Assembly: GCA_021826525.1 (NCBI GenBank)
Contig: JAKAZU010000005.1
Location: 1-54,183, forward strand
From: Thermoplasmata archaeon
Lineage (GTDB): Archaea > Thermoplasmatota > Thermoplasmata > UBA184
Direction of reading: 5' to 3'
Length of the DNA: 54,183 nucleotides
A model generated the notes under the pieces. It had not been told where the DNA came from. It saw only the letters and a list, made by a program, of their open reading frames with translations, and ran no database searches. This document shows, piece by piece, positions 6,780 through 14,696 of the stretch (the stretch's first letter is position 1; the number at the start of each line of letters is the position of its first letter). Position numbers and translations under genes: made by a program.

Positions 6780-8174
6780 CTATGGGTGTCGGCGCAGTAC
6801 GACCGCGATCGCTCCTGCCGCGACGGCCGCCACGACCACACCTACTACGATCCAGGCGGTCGTCGCACTCTCGAACATCGATGGCGACGGGCTCGAGGTA
6901 CTGCCGGACGAGCAGGAACCTGTCTGGAGGCAGGCGGCGGTAGTTCCCGCCGAGCTAGCGGTCATCGGGTGCGCATTCTCCGTCTGAGGGGCGATCCCGT
7001 TCTGGGCAAAGCCCGAGACGCCCGAAGCGTCCGTCGCTGCCGCCGAGAACGTCACGCCCGACATCGGGTCGCGTACGCTGCCACCGAACGAGACCGGAAG
7101 GTACGTCGGACCGAGCGAGGCGCTCGCGCTGGCGAACGCCACGCTGGACCACGATCCGCCCCACCCCTGGCCCCAAGCCCTCGCCGACGCCGCGCCGTCG
7201 ACCACGTACGGTCCGATCATCTCGAGGTTCCGCGTGTTGAGACCAAACCGCACGATCGCGGCATGGTCTCCGTCGACATGCCCCCAGTCCGAGCCACTCT
7301 GCCCGACGAGGGTCACGTTGCCCGAGAGAGGTCCGATCGAGCCGTGGACGCCGCCGGTCGAGGTTCCCGAGATGTGCGGGAGCGAGACATTGATCGACCA
7401 CTGGGCGGTCCACGCGCCGGCCAGGCTGTACGCGGCGGTGCTGGACCAGAGCTCGCCCCGGGTCAGGTTCCCGGTCGGGTAGAGGCCCAGCGCCGGGTTG
7501 AACGCGACGCTCGAGTTCGAGGCGAAGGTCCCGTCCGCCACCACCGAGTACGTGCGGGGCGTTGGGGGGGTCGCATTGGTGCCATTGGTGCGTGTGGATT
7601 CGACCGTGACGTACATGGCCCCGGAGTCGTGAGAGCGGCTTTGCGTGGTCGCGTTGATCAGTCCGATCGCCGTGGCCGGCGTGCCAGTCCGGTTCTCTCC
7701 TTCGAAGCGGGACGATCCGTTGTACACGGTGACGGTCGCGTTGTCGGTCAGGTTCGCCCAGCTATCGTGGACCTCCGAGGCAACGTAGGTGATGTTGGCC
7801 GTCTCGACCGGGGCCGAACAGTTGGGCCGGCAGAATTCGAGGTGGAAATAGATCCCGACCGTCTCTTGATAGTGGACCGCGGAGACATTGGCGCTCACGT
7901 TGGTAGTGGTTTCGTTCACGACAAACCCATAGCTCGCATTGCCGTAGTACACGCCGCCGAATACGGTCCCGTTGAACGTCGTGTTGGTGACGTTGCCGTA
8001 CGACCCCGACGCCAAGCTCCCCGCCAACGAGGGGAGCGGCACCGCCTGGGCCGCGGGGTTACCTCCGAGCCCTAGGGCCGGCGCCACGAACAGGCTCGCA
8101 ACGAGAACCGCGAGTACCGTACCCACGACCAACGGGCCGCGAACCGTCGCTCGTAGCGCAGAATGAGTCGACAT
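6780..8174 (-). CDS. Large secreted, membrane-anchored surface protein
   Basis: No family recognised. The 464-residue product starts with a typical signal peptide (hydrophobic VVGTVLAVLVASLFVAPALGL after a basic ATVRG). It continues as a long Ser/Thr/Asn-rich ectodomain packed with N-x-S/T sequons (for example NVTNTTFNGT, NATTQSRS, NVSANVS). A low-complexity SSGSTSSPSPS spacer follows, and it ends with one transmembrane helix (TAWIVVGVVVAAVAAGAIAVVL) and basic LRRHP. This is the architecture of an N-glycosylated archaeal cell-surface protein anchored at its C-terminus. The start at 8174 is preferred because AGGTAGAAGG precedes it and it begins just before the signal peptide; an in-frame start at 8222 is less likely. 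It may be co-transcribed with the DinB-like gene upstream. Confidence 0.8.
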   Translation of the reverse strand: MSTHSALRATVRGPLVVGTVLAVLVASLFVAPALGLGGNPAAQAVPLPSLAGSLASGSYGNVTNTTFNGTVFGGVYYGNASYGFVVNETTTNVSANVSAVHYQETVGIYFHLEFCRPNCSAPVETANITYVASEVHDSWANLTDNATVTVYNGSSRFEGENRTGTPATAIGLINATTQSRSHDSGAMYVTVESTRTNGTNATPPTPRTYSVVADGTFASNSSVAFNPALGLYPTGNLTRGELWSSTAAYSLAGAWTAQWSINVSLPHISGTSTGGVHGSIGPLSGNVTLVGQSGSDWGHVDGDHAAIVRFGLNTRNLEMIGPYVVDGAASARAWGQGWGGSWSSVAFASASASLGPTYLPVSFGGSVRDPMSGVTFSAAATDASGVSGFAQNGIAPQTENAHPMTASSAGTTAACLQTGSCSSGSTSSPSPSMFESATTAWIVVGVVVAAVAAGAIAVVLRRHP

Positions 8175-8258
8175 CGTTCCTTCTACCTCGCCCCCTCCCA
8201 CACTCGAAGGGCAGATAGTCACTCGTTTCTCGATGGTCCGTGGATATTGGACCGTGTG

Positions 8259-8822
8259 CTAACCTCTCGCCGACGTCCGGCCCGATGCGGTCGTTGGCCC
8301 GACGCGGACCCACGTCATCTCGGGCGGCGCGAGATCGTGCTGCCACATCACACCGATGATCTCGCCGAGGTGATGCGCCTGTTCGAATGTGGCTTGGAGG
8401 AGCCCGTCGGCCGCGGCGTAGCGGCCCGGCATCCAGGAGGCGTGGACGGGTCGCGCGAGCGCGCGCGGGCTAACACCCTCCAAGTAGCGGTTCACGGTCC
8501 TCCAGACCCTTCGGTCGTAGGTACGAAAGCCGGCCCAGTCCTTCGGCTGACGCGTCGGATCCGAGAACAGGGTCTCGAGCTCGGGGTTCGAGGTCCGTCC
8601 CTGGACGATGTACCCGACCCAGACCTCGTGGACGTTCAGGATGTGCACGAGGGTACCGAAGAGCGTCCGGTGCCCGATCCCCTCCCGCCGGTGGACCGCT
8701 CGCTCGGGCAGGCGACGGATTCGGCGGACGTACCGTTCGAAGAGGCGCTCGTTGTAGGCGTAGATCGCCCGGGCCTGCGCCGGCGTCAGGACGGCGCCAC
8801 GACGTCCGGGCGGTCGAATCAT
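8259..8822 (-). CDS. DinB/YfiT-fold putative metal-dependent protein
   Basis: A four-helix-bundle protein of 187 residues. The DinB superfamily is suggested by three helical histidine positions: LVHILNVHEVWVGYI in the second helix and FEQAHHLGEIIGVMWQHD near the C-terminus, which together form the divalent metal site in this fold. Members include thiol-dependent S-transferases and proteins of unknown function, so no substrate is proposed. No signal peptide or membrane segment. It lies upstream of the surface-protein gene on the same strand, with an 84-nt gap that has its own TATA-like patches. Confidence 0.75.
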   Translation of the reverse strand: MIRPPGRRGAVLTPAQARAIYAYNERLFERYVRRIRRLPERAVHRREGIGHRTLFGTLVHILNVHEVWVGYIVQGRTSNPELETLFSDPTRQPKDWAGFRTYDRRVWRTVNRYLEGVSPRALARPVHASWMPGRYAAADGLLQATFEQAHHLGEIIGVMWQHDLAPPEMTWVRVGPTTASGRTSARG

Positions 8823-8908
8823 GCTCGCTCCACTCGCGGGCAGCCGTAAATGGCTCCGACCCGGGACTTCGCCGGTTTCGGGGACAATCTCGGATCCATG
8901 GGCCCTGC

Positions 8909-9526
8909 TCAGGGTGCGGTAGGCGGCTGCGAAGTCGGAGCGGACGAAGTATCCGCGTCGGGCGCCTCATCGAAGATGGGAGGCACCCGCATGTTCTCCG
9001 GCATCGCAGGGCTCGAGGGGGTAGGGGGTGGGCTCGCCGGCTCCTCCATCGCGGGTGGCGTTGTCTCCGCCGGTCCCGCGGGTCGCACCGCGATCAGCAG
9101 CATGAAGACCCCCGCGGCGAGGAGGAAGATACCGAGGAGGAGGTAGATCGTCAACCCGAGGAGCGTGTAGGTGAAGTGCGGTTGGACGACCCCGCCGGCG
9201 CCGGTGCATCCGAAAAGATAGTACGTCGTCCCGGGGTTCATCCCGAGCGAGAGCGAGCCGTTGTTCCCGAGCCCGCGCGCGACGACGCCGGTCGGGGAAC
9301 TGCACGAAACGGGAGCGCTGGTGACGTAGACGGTGTCGTTCGCTCCCGCGTCGGTCCATCGTACGGTCGCCCGAAGCGGTCCGATCGTCGACGGCGTGAG
9401 GGTCAGAGCGTGTCCCGGGGGAGCCGTGGCTCCTGTCGGCGCGAGCCCGGAGTACAGGCTCAACGCGACGAGCCCCGCCCCGAGCACCAACGCCACGATG
9501 CCGACGGCGAGGGTCACAGTGCGCAT
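8909..9526 (-). CDS. Two-helix membrane protein with proline-rich tail, function unknown
   Basis: Not recognised. The 205-residue product has an N-terminal hydrophobic helix (residues 5-28, signal anchor). A roughly 100-residue extracytoplasmic segment follows with two Cys (SAPVSCSSPT and YLFGCTGAGG) that could pair as a disulfide, and a fibronectin-like pattern (ATVRWTDAGANDTVYVTS ... GTTYYLF). Then comes a second helix (LLGLTIYLLLGIFLLAAGVFMLLIAV) and a Pro/Ala/Glu-rich cytoplasmic tail. It stands alone between the DinB-like gene and a divergent gene pair. Confidence 0.65.
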   Translation of the reverse strand: MRTVTLAVGIVALVLGAGLVALSLYSGLAPTGATAPPGHALTLTPSTIGPLRATVRWTDAGANDTVYVTSAPVSCSSPTGVVARGLGNNGSLSLGMNPGTTYYLFGCTGAGGVVQPHFTYTLLGLTIYLLLGIFLLAAGVFMLLIAVRPAGPAETTPPAMEEPASPPPTPSSPAMPENMRVPPIFDEAPDADTSSAPTSQPPTAP

Positions 9527-9687
9527 GGCGAGTCGGAAGAGCCGGCGCTCTACTTGAAGGGGGTCGGGACCGCCTCCCCAGCGTTTATCTCGGGAGCGGC
9601 CGTATCACGGATGGGCTGTGGGGTCAGCCCGCGATCCGAACGGGTCGCGAACCGCCACCGGGCCGATGACCCCTGGGGAAGGAGGAG
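9527..9687. other. Divergent intergenic region without a gene
   Basis: A gap of 161 nt between two divergently transcribed genes. AGCGTTTATCTCG (9579-9591) is the only TATA-like element; no RNA gene or repeat is apparent. Confidence 0.4.
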
Positions 9688-10149
9688 ATGACCCAGGGGA
9701 AACGATCCGAAGGGGACGCGGGACGCGACCAACGGCCGGAGGACTGGCCCGAAGCGTCCGCGCGCGAGGCACCTTGGGGGCCGCCCCCGCCGGGCGTGGT
9801 GGCCGCGCTGCGACCATGGATCGACCTACAAGAGGTCGGCCCGGAGGAGTTCTACCACTGGCTGGTGACGATCGCTCGGCTCCTGCCGGAGCCGGTGAAA
9901 CCCCCGATCTCCGCGAAAAGCGCCGAGGAACGGATCGCCGAGCTCGCGAGGGCCCTCGCCGATAGTTCGGGAGCGGAGGCCGAGTCGCACTTCCGAGCCT
10001 CCGAGTACTTTCGCGAGAACGCACTGCTCGCGCGCCGTGTGAAGGCCCTCGAGTCGATCCTTCGCACGTCGCGCCGGGCGGTGCCGCCTCCGTCGCCCGC
10101 GACCTCGGTCGCGACGGAACGCTACCTTCCGCGCAGGGGCGCCCCGTGA
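9688..10149 (+). CDS. Conserved-looking protein of unknown function, coupled to Usp gene
   Basis: Not recognised. The 153-residue acidic/basic product has a disordered N-terminus (residues 1-35), a central region with VVAALRPWIDLQEVGPEEFYHWLVTI, and a helical segment (ERIAELARALADSS ... SEYFRENALLARRVKALESILRT) likely to form a coiled coil. The tail is Pro-rich. No signal peptide or membrane helix. The stop overlaps the GTG start of the universal stress protein by 4 nt, so the two are translationally coupled. AAGGAGG lies unusually close (2-4 nt) to the ATG, which leaves the exact start uncertain. Confidence 0.65.
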   Translation: MTQGKRSEGDAGRDQRPEDWPEASAREAPWGPPPPGVVAALRPWIDLQEVGPEEFYHWLVTIARLLPEPVKPPISAKSAEERIAELARALADSSGAEAESHFRASEYFRENALLARRVKALESILRTSRRAVPPPSPATSVATERYLPRRGAP

Positions 10150-10577
10150 GCGGCACGCCCTCCCCCCGCGCGATCGTCGTCGGGTTCGATGGGTCGCCGG
10201 CCGCCGGGCGCGCGATGTCTCTCGCCCTCGAGATTGCCCGGGCCGGGGGCGGGCGAATCTACCTCGTCCACGCTCAGGAGCGCGATCCCGAGCAGGTCGA
10301 GCCGGCGACGGAGGAGGAGTCGGTGTCGGTCGAGCAGGCGATTGCCGCGGCCGTCGCGGGATGGGCCGAACGGGCCGCGGGCGCCTCGATCCCCTTCACC
10401 GCCGTCCAGCGAGACCGGCCGGCCGCCGAGCTCCTCCGTTCGGTCGCGAAGGAGGTCGGCGCCGACCTAGTCGTCGTCGGCACCCGAGGGCTCGGCCCGG
10501 CTTCCAAGGCATGGCTGGGGTCGGTGTCGAACTCGCTCCTCACCCCGGCCGAGCAGCCCGTGCTCGTCGTCCCATAG
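10146..10577 (+). CDS. Universal stress protein (UspA family)
   Basis: A cytoplasmic nucleotide-binding protein of 143 residues with the Rossmann-like Usp fold: N-terminal strand AIVVGFDGSPAAGRAM and C-terminal ATP-binding signature GTRGLGPASKAWLGSVSNSL, which fits G-x2-G-x9-G-S, followed by PVLVVP. The intact signature predicts an ATP-binding Usp rather than the UspA type that lacks ATP. The GTG start overlaps the preceding stop (GTGA), so it is the second gene of a two-gene operon. Confidence 0.92.
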   Translation: MSGTPSPRAIVVGFDGSPAAGRAMSLALEIARAGGGRIYLVHAQERDPEQVEPATEEESVSVEQAIAAAVAGWAERAAGASIPFTAVQRDRPAAELLRSVAKEVGADLVVVGTRGLGPASKAWLGSVSNSLLTPAEQPVLVVP

Positions 10578-10596
10578 TCGGACCCCCACCCCGGAG

Positions 10597-12627
10597 CTAC
10601 CGCGGCCCGAAGGCGATTGCGACGTAGACGATCACGATCAGCGTCATGCTGAGGATGTAGGCGAGGTAGCGCCCGACGCGGCCAGGCATGATCGCCCGCT
10701 GAAGGGCGACCGCCGTTCCGCCGACGAGTCGCACGAGCACGTCGTAGAAGGACTTGAAGACGTCCAGGACCTCGAGCTCGACGTCGTACGTTTCCGGGCT
10801 ACGGATTTCGGAGATCGTCCCCAATGGACCCGCGCTCCGGCGTATCTCGCGCGTGCCGAGGATGCTGTGGAGCATGATCCGCATCCCCGTGCTGTAGCCG
10901 AAGCTCGTGTACGTCTCGCTCGTCCTCGGAGGGGCCCTCCCGCCGGACCAGGCGTCGGCCCGCCGGAGCGCGCGCCGGCGACCTGCAGCGTAGTAAGCAA
11001 TCGCCGGCAGCGCGCCGACCGCGAGCGCGATCGATATCGCCGGAGGGGAAAGGATTCCGAACATCGAAAGTGCCGGGGTCGTGGAGATGATCGACCAACC
11101 GGTCGGGATTGCGAGCAATCCGCCGATCGGCGCGATTGCCGTCGTGCCGAGCAGCTGCGAGGCGGTCGGTGTTACGAAGACGAGAACCCACGGCGCGAGC
11201 ACCCCCAGCGCCACGACTACGCCGGCGAGGGCCGCGATCGGGGCCGCGAGTCCCCGGGCAGGGACGGCTCCCGCCGAGTGTGTCGGTTTCCAGAGCGCGG
11301 TGAAGCCGATGAACTTCAGCATCGCGACCAGGACGAGGCCAGCGGCGAGCGCTACGATCGCGCCGGAGAGGAGGCCGATGAACTCGAGTGTCGGCTGACC
11401 GAACTGGTAGGACTGGAAGAGCGACTCTAAGATCATCCACTCGCTGACAAACCCTGCAAGCGGAGGCGCGGCCGCGAGACTGAGCGCGGCGACGACCGAG
11501 GCGCCACTCGCCAGCTGATCAGCGTCCTTCAGGCCACCCCGGACGCGAGTGAGATCGTAGGTGCGCATCGTTCGCTCGACGTCTCCGGCGAAGAGGAAAA
11601 GCGCCGCCTTCGTGACCGCGTGGGCGAACGCCTGGAATAGTGCGGCGTACAACGCGAACGTCGCGAGTGTCGGAAGGCCCTGGGCCCGAGCGACGAGCGC
11701 GATGCCGAGCGCCACGAGGATGAGGCCGTTGTTCTCAATCGTGCTGTACGCCGGCAGGCCCTTCGCGTGCTCGCTGACCGAGGCGAAGATTGCGCCTAGG
11801 AGCGCCGAGACCGCTCCGATGACGAGCAAGAGCGCCCCCCACCAGCTGGGGCCGGTGGGCAGGAGCGTCACCACGCGGAAGAGACCGTAGACGCCGGCGA
11901 GCGTCAGAGTCGAACTGAGCACCGCCGAGGCGTTGGACGGGGCTGAGGAGTGGGCAATCGGCAACCATTCGCTCATGTGGAACGGCGCGACGCCCATCTT
12001 GAGGCCAAAGCCGACGACCGCGGCGACAAAGATCACGGAGGCGAGAGGACCGGCGACCGTGATCGCGGTCATCGCGAACGTGCCGGTCGTCGAGTAGGTG
12101 GCTGCGATCATGACCGCGACCAGAAGCGTGCTCGCTTCGCCGAAGGCGAGGAAGACGAACGCGGCCGAGTAGACCCGGGATGGCCGCCCGAGAGCCTCGA
12201 GAATCATCCAGTACGCGGCGAGGGTCATCGCCTCCCACGCCGCGAGGAAGAGGAGCCAGTCCGTCGCCGTGATCAGGATTGCGATCGATCCGAGGGTCAG
12301 CGCGTAGGAGACGGCGAGTCCGGCGCTCGGCTCGTCATCGTACCCGATCGAATAGAACGACGTCGCGGTCCAGACGATCCCGGCGACGAGCACGAAGAAC
12401 GCGGAGAGCGCGTCGAGCCGCAGGCTCACGTCCGAGCCGAGCACCCCGGTCCAGCTCACGACGGTGAACGGGCCGACGGCGAGTGCCCACGTGGCGGCCG
12501 TGACCACGAGGAGGCTTCCCGCGAGCGAGAGGGTGTAGCCTGCGCGCCGTCGCACGAACGCGACGGGCGCCGCGGCGAAGAGCGCAGCCACCGCCGCGAG
12601 AAAGACAACGCTGCCGGGATCGATCAC
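10597..12627 (-). CDS. hyfB: HyfB/NuoL-like ion-translocating subunit of hydrogenase-like complex
   Basis: A polytopic membrane protein of 676 residues in the Mrp/NuoL/HycC family, with about 16 predicted helices that translocate H+ or Na+. The antiporter signature is LKMGVAPFHMSEWLPIAHSSAPSNASAVL, with the channel Lys in LKMG. Other family elements are DWLLFLAAWEAMTLAAYWMI and AHAVTKAALFLFAGDVER. The C-terminal part carries a long region with an amphipathic helix and a final membrane helix (YLAYILSMTLIVIVYVAIAF). The GTG at 12627 overlaps the preceding TGA (GTGA) and is preceded by GAGGAGAG, so it is preferred over an in-frame start at 12705. Last gene of the six-gene operon. Confidence 0.88.
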   Translation of the reverse strand: MIDPGSVVFLAAVAALFAAAPVAFVRRRAGYTLSLAGSLLVVTAATWALAVGPFTVVSWTGVLGSDVSLRLDALSAFFVLVAGIVWTATSFYSIGYDDEPSAGLAVSYALTLGSIAILITATDWLLFLAAWEAMTLAAYWMILEALGRPSRVYSAAFVFLAFGEASTLLVAVMIAATYSTTGTFAMTAITVAGPLASVIFVAAVVGFGLKMGVAPFHMSEWLPIAHSSAPSNASAVLSSTLTLAGVYGLFRVVTLLPTGPSWWGALLLVIGAVSALLGAIFASVSEHAKGLPAYSTIENNGLILVALGIALVARAQGLPTLATFALYAALFQAFAHAVTKAALFLFAGDVERTMRTYDLTRVRGGLKDADQLASGASVVAALSLAAAPPLAGFVSEWMILESLFQSYQFGQPTLEFIGLLSGAIVALAAGLVLVAMLKFIGFTALWKPTHSAGAVPARGLAAPIAALAGVVVALGVLAPWVLVFVTPTASQLLGTTAIAPIGGLLAIPTGWSIISTTPALSMFGILSPPAISIALAVGALPAIAYYAAGRRRALRRADAWSGGRAPPRTSETYTSFGYSTGMRIMLHSILGTREIRRSAGPLGTISEIRSPETYDVELEVLDVFKSFYDVLVRLVGGTAVALQRAIMPGRVGRYLAYILSMTLIVIVYVAIAFGPR

Positions 12628-13370
12628 CGTCTCTCCTCTGGCGTCGCTCCGCGCCCGGCGAGGGCAAGGACTCCCTCGAGGATCGCGACGGGAGGCGGAG
12701 GACAACCAGCGACGTAGAGGTCCACTGGGACGATCTCACCGACAGACGATCCCGTCCGCGGACCGTCGGCGAAGATTCCCCTGTCGATCGCGCAGGCTCC
12801 AACGGCGAGGACTGCCTTCGGTCCCGGCATCGCTTCGTACGTCCGCCGCAGAGGCTCCACCATCTCAGGGGTCGGGACCCCGACGACCACGAGGACGTCG
12901 GCGTGCCGGGGAGAGTTCGTGAAGAAGAGGCCCAGCCGGTTCAGGTCGTAGTACGGCGTGCCGAGGGCGAGGACCTCGGCGTTGCACGCGTGACAGCTGC
13001 CGACGTCGATCATGAAGACGTGCAGGGAGGTGCCGAACGGCGCCACCGACGTCGGTCGCCGATCGGCCAGACCCGCGCTTTCCCGGAGCTCCTCGCGCGT
13101 CCCGACGTTCATCGCTGGCGACCCCAACGGGCGAAGGCCGAACGCGAAGCAGCGCTCGCACCGGATGCAGCGTCCCTGGTCGACCGCCTGCTCCCGGATC
13201 GCACCCGTGGGGCAGAGCGACCGCTCCCCATCCGACAGGCGCGCGAGCTCTTCCGGATGGGCGGTCGGGGTGCGCCCGGCCTCTGGGAGTTCCTCGTCGG
13301 TCGCCGCCCGGTCTGGGTAGCGGCTCGTCAGGATTCCGCGCGCGGCTGAGTGGCGGATCCAACTCGTCAT
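12624..13370 (-). CDS. Ferredoxin-fused small (NuoB/HyfI-like) subunit
   Basis: The electron-transfer subunit of the hydrogenase-like complex, 248 residues. Residues 40-80 are a reduced ferredoxin domain: CPTGAI (Cys53) and CIRCERC (Cys68, 71, 74). That is exactly the set of ligands for one 4Fe-4S cluster; the other cluster's ligands are gone. Residues 115-230 are the NuoB/HyfI domain: SCHACNAEV (Cys126, Cys129), VGACA (Cys193) and AGCPPPP (Cys223), the four ligands of the proximal 4Fe-4S cluster. In typical group 4 hydrogenases the ferredoxin (HyfH) is a separate gene, so this looks like a HyfH-HyfI fusion. The following gene starts in its stop codon. Confidence 0.85.
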   Translation of the reverse strand: MTSWIRHSAARGILTSRYPDRAATDEELPEAGRTPTAHPEELARLSDGERSLCPTGAIREQAVDQGRCIRCERCFAFGLRPLGSPAMNVGTREELRESAGLADRRPTSVAPFGTSLHVFMIDVGSCHACNAEVLALGTPYYDLNRLGLFFTNSPRHADVLVVVGVPTPEMVEPLRRTYEAMPGPKAVLAVGACAIDRGIFADGPRTGSSVGEIVPVDLYVAGCPPPPVAILEGVLALAGRGATPEERR

Positions 13371-13376
13371 CGTCCC

Positions 13377-14696
13377 TTACCCATCCGTCTCGGCGAACGA
13401 CGAACCAAAGCTCTCGAGCGAGAACACGAAGTCCGTGAACACCGCGCCACGCAGGCTCAGCGCCATCACGGGCCAGTTCGCCTCGCTCGGGCTCCGGCTC
13501 TGGAGGGAGGCGACGCGCCCATCGGCGATCGTGACGTCGTAGACGAGATCCCCGTTCGGGGCCTCCACGCGGGCGATGCCCCGGCTGGGAGCGATCCCGG
13601 GTGAGGGAATCACCTCACCGGCGCCCACACCCTCCCAGCGTTCGAGCATCTGCTCGAGCATCAGGAAACTCGCACGGATCTCCTCCTGGCGGACGAGGAC
13701 GCGAGCGAGCGCGTCGCCGTTCGCCTCCGTCGCGAGCGGGACGAAGAGATCGGTGTACGGCACGCTCGGCTGGCGTAGTCGGTCGTCCCAGGCGATCGAC
13801 GAGGCGCGCAACGTGGGGCCGACCGCGGCCCATCGGACGGACTCCGCGGCTGGGACCGTCCCGGTGCCCTGAATCCGATCGATGAACGTCCGTGAGGTGA
13901 GGAACGTCTCCCACAGTCCGTTGAATCCTCGGGAGATCCGGCCAAGCCGATCCGCGAGCTCCGTGCGCCCGTTGCGGTCGAGCCGGTCCGACGGGTGCGC
14001 CGGTAGGAGGGCCCCGAACCCCCAGCGATGCCCGAAGCATCGCGAGATCGCCCGGAGGAGTTCCTCCTCGAGCGCGTGGACCTGCGCCGCTCCGACGTTC
14101 TGGCTGGCCCCATCGGCGACGCGAGCGAGGAGGCGGAGGTGTGCTTGGATCCTCTGGAGCTCTTGGGCCAGCGCCCGGCGCCACAGCTCCCGCTCGGGAA
14201 CGGAACGTCCGGCGGCCGCTTCCGCTGCTGCCAGGAACGCCGAGACGTGGGCGAGAGCGAAGACGCCGGCCCGCCTCTCGACCCAGAGTGCCGCATCCTC
14301 GACCGTACGCCCGACGACAGCCTGTTCGATTCCCCGGTCCTTGTAGCCGACGGTCGGGACGAGCTCGAGAATCCGCTCCCCGTACGTCACGAGGTCGAAC
14401 GCCCCGGCCTCCGCAGTGCCCATCGCTACGGGCCCGTACGGGAACGTGAAGACGCCGTAACCCTGGACCCGCCCACCGACCGACACCGTCCGGGGCCCCG
14501 GCGCGGCGCCGCGCCAGCGTGCTCGCACCTCGAGATCCTCCCCTCTCAGCACCGGCTCGTGGACGAGCGTCGAGCGGTGCGTCGCGTAATCGTTGTACAG
14601 CGCGAGCGCGCCGTCGCGGGAAACGTAGGCGAGCGCCGTGCGGTCGGAGGGGCGGAACGCCGAACCTCGCGCGACGTCGAACGGGGCCGGGCTCAC
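13377..14696 (-). CDS. NuoD/HyfG-like large subunit lacking NiFe-binding cysteines
   Basis: A 439-residue homologue of group 4 NiFe hydrogenase large subunits and complex I NuoD. Family landmarks are FPYGPVAMGTAEAG, LVPTVGYKDRGIEQAV, RRAGVFALAHVSAFLAAAE (141-159), SRGFNGLWETF and the C-terminal DFVFSLESFGSSFAETD. In a hydrogenase the third landmark would contain R-x-C-G-x-C and the last D-P-C-x-x-C. Here these positions are Ala143/Phe146 and Ser433/Glu436. Both cysteine pairs that hold the NiFe centre are therefore absent, as in NuoD and in energy-converting hydrogenase-related (Ehr) complexes. No hydrogenase activity is expected; the true electron acceptor is unknown. About 80 N-terminal residues may be a remnant NuoC-like region. 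Confidence 0.85.
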   Translation of the reverse strand: MSPAPFDVARGSAFRPSDRTALAYVSRDGALALYNDYATHRSTLVHEPVLRGEDLEVRARWRGAAPGPRTVSVGGRVQGYGVFTFPYGPVAMGTAEAGAFDLVTYGERILELVPTVGYKDRGIEQAVVGRTVEDAALWVERRAGVFALAHVSAFLAAAEAAAGRSVPERELWRRALAQELQRIQAHLRLLARVADGASQNVGAAQVHALEEELLRAISRCFGHRWGFGALLPAHPSDRLDRNGRTELADRLGRISRGFNGLWETFLTSRTFIDRIQGTGTVPAAESVRWAAVGPTLRASSIAWDDRLRQPSVPYTDLFVPLATEANGDALARVLVRQEEIRASFLMLEQMLERWEGVGAGEVIPSPGIAPSRGIARVEAPNGDLVYDVTIADGRVASLQSRSPSEANWPVMALSLRGAVFTDFVFSLESFGSSFAETDG

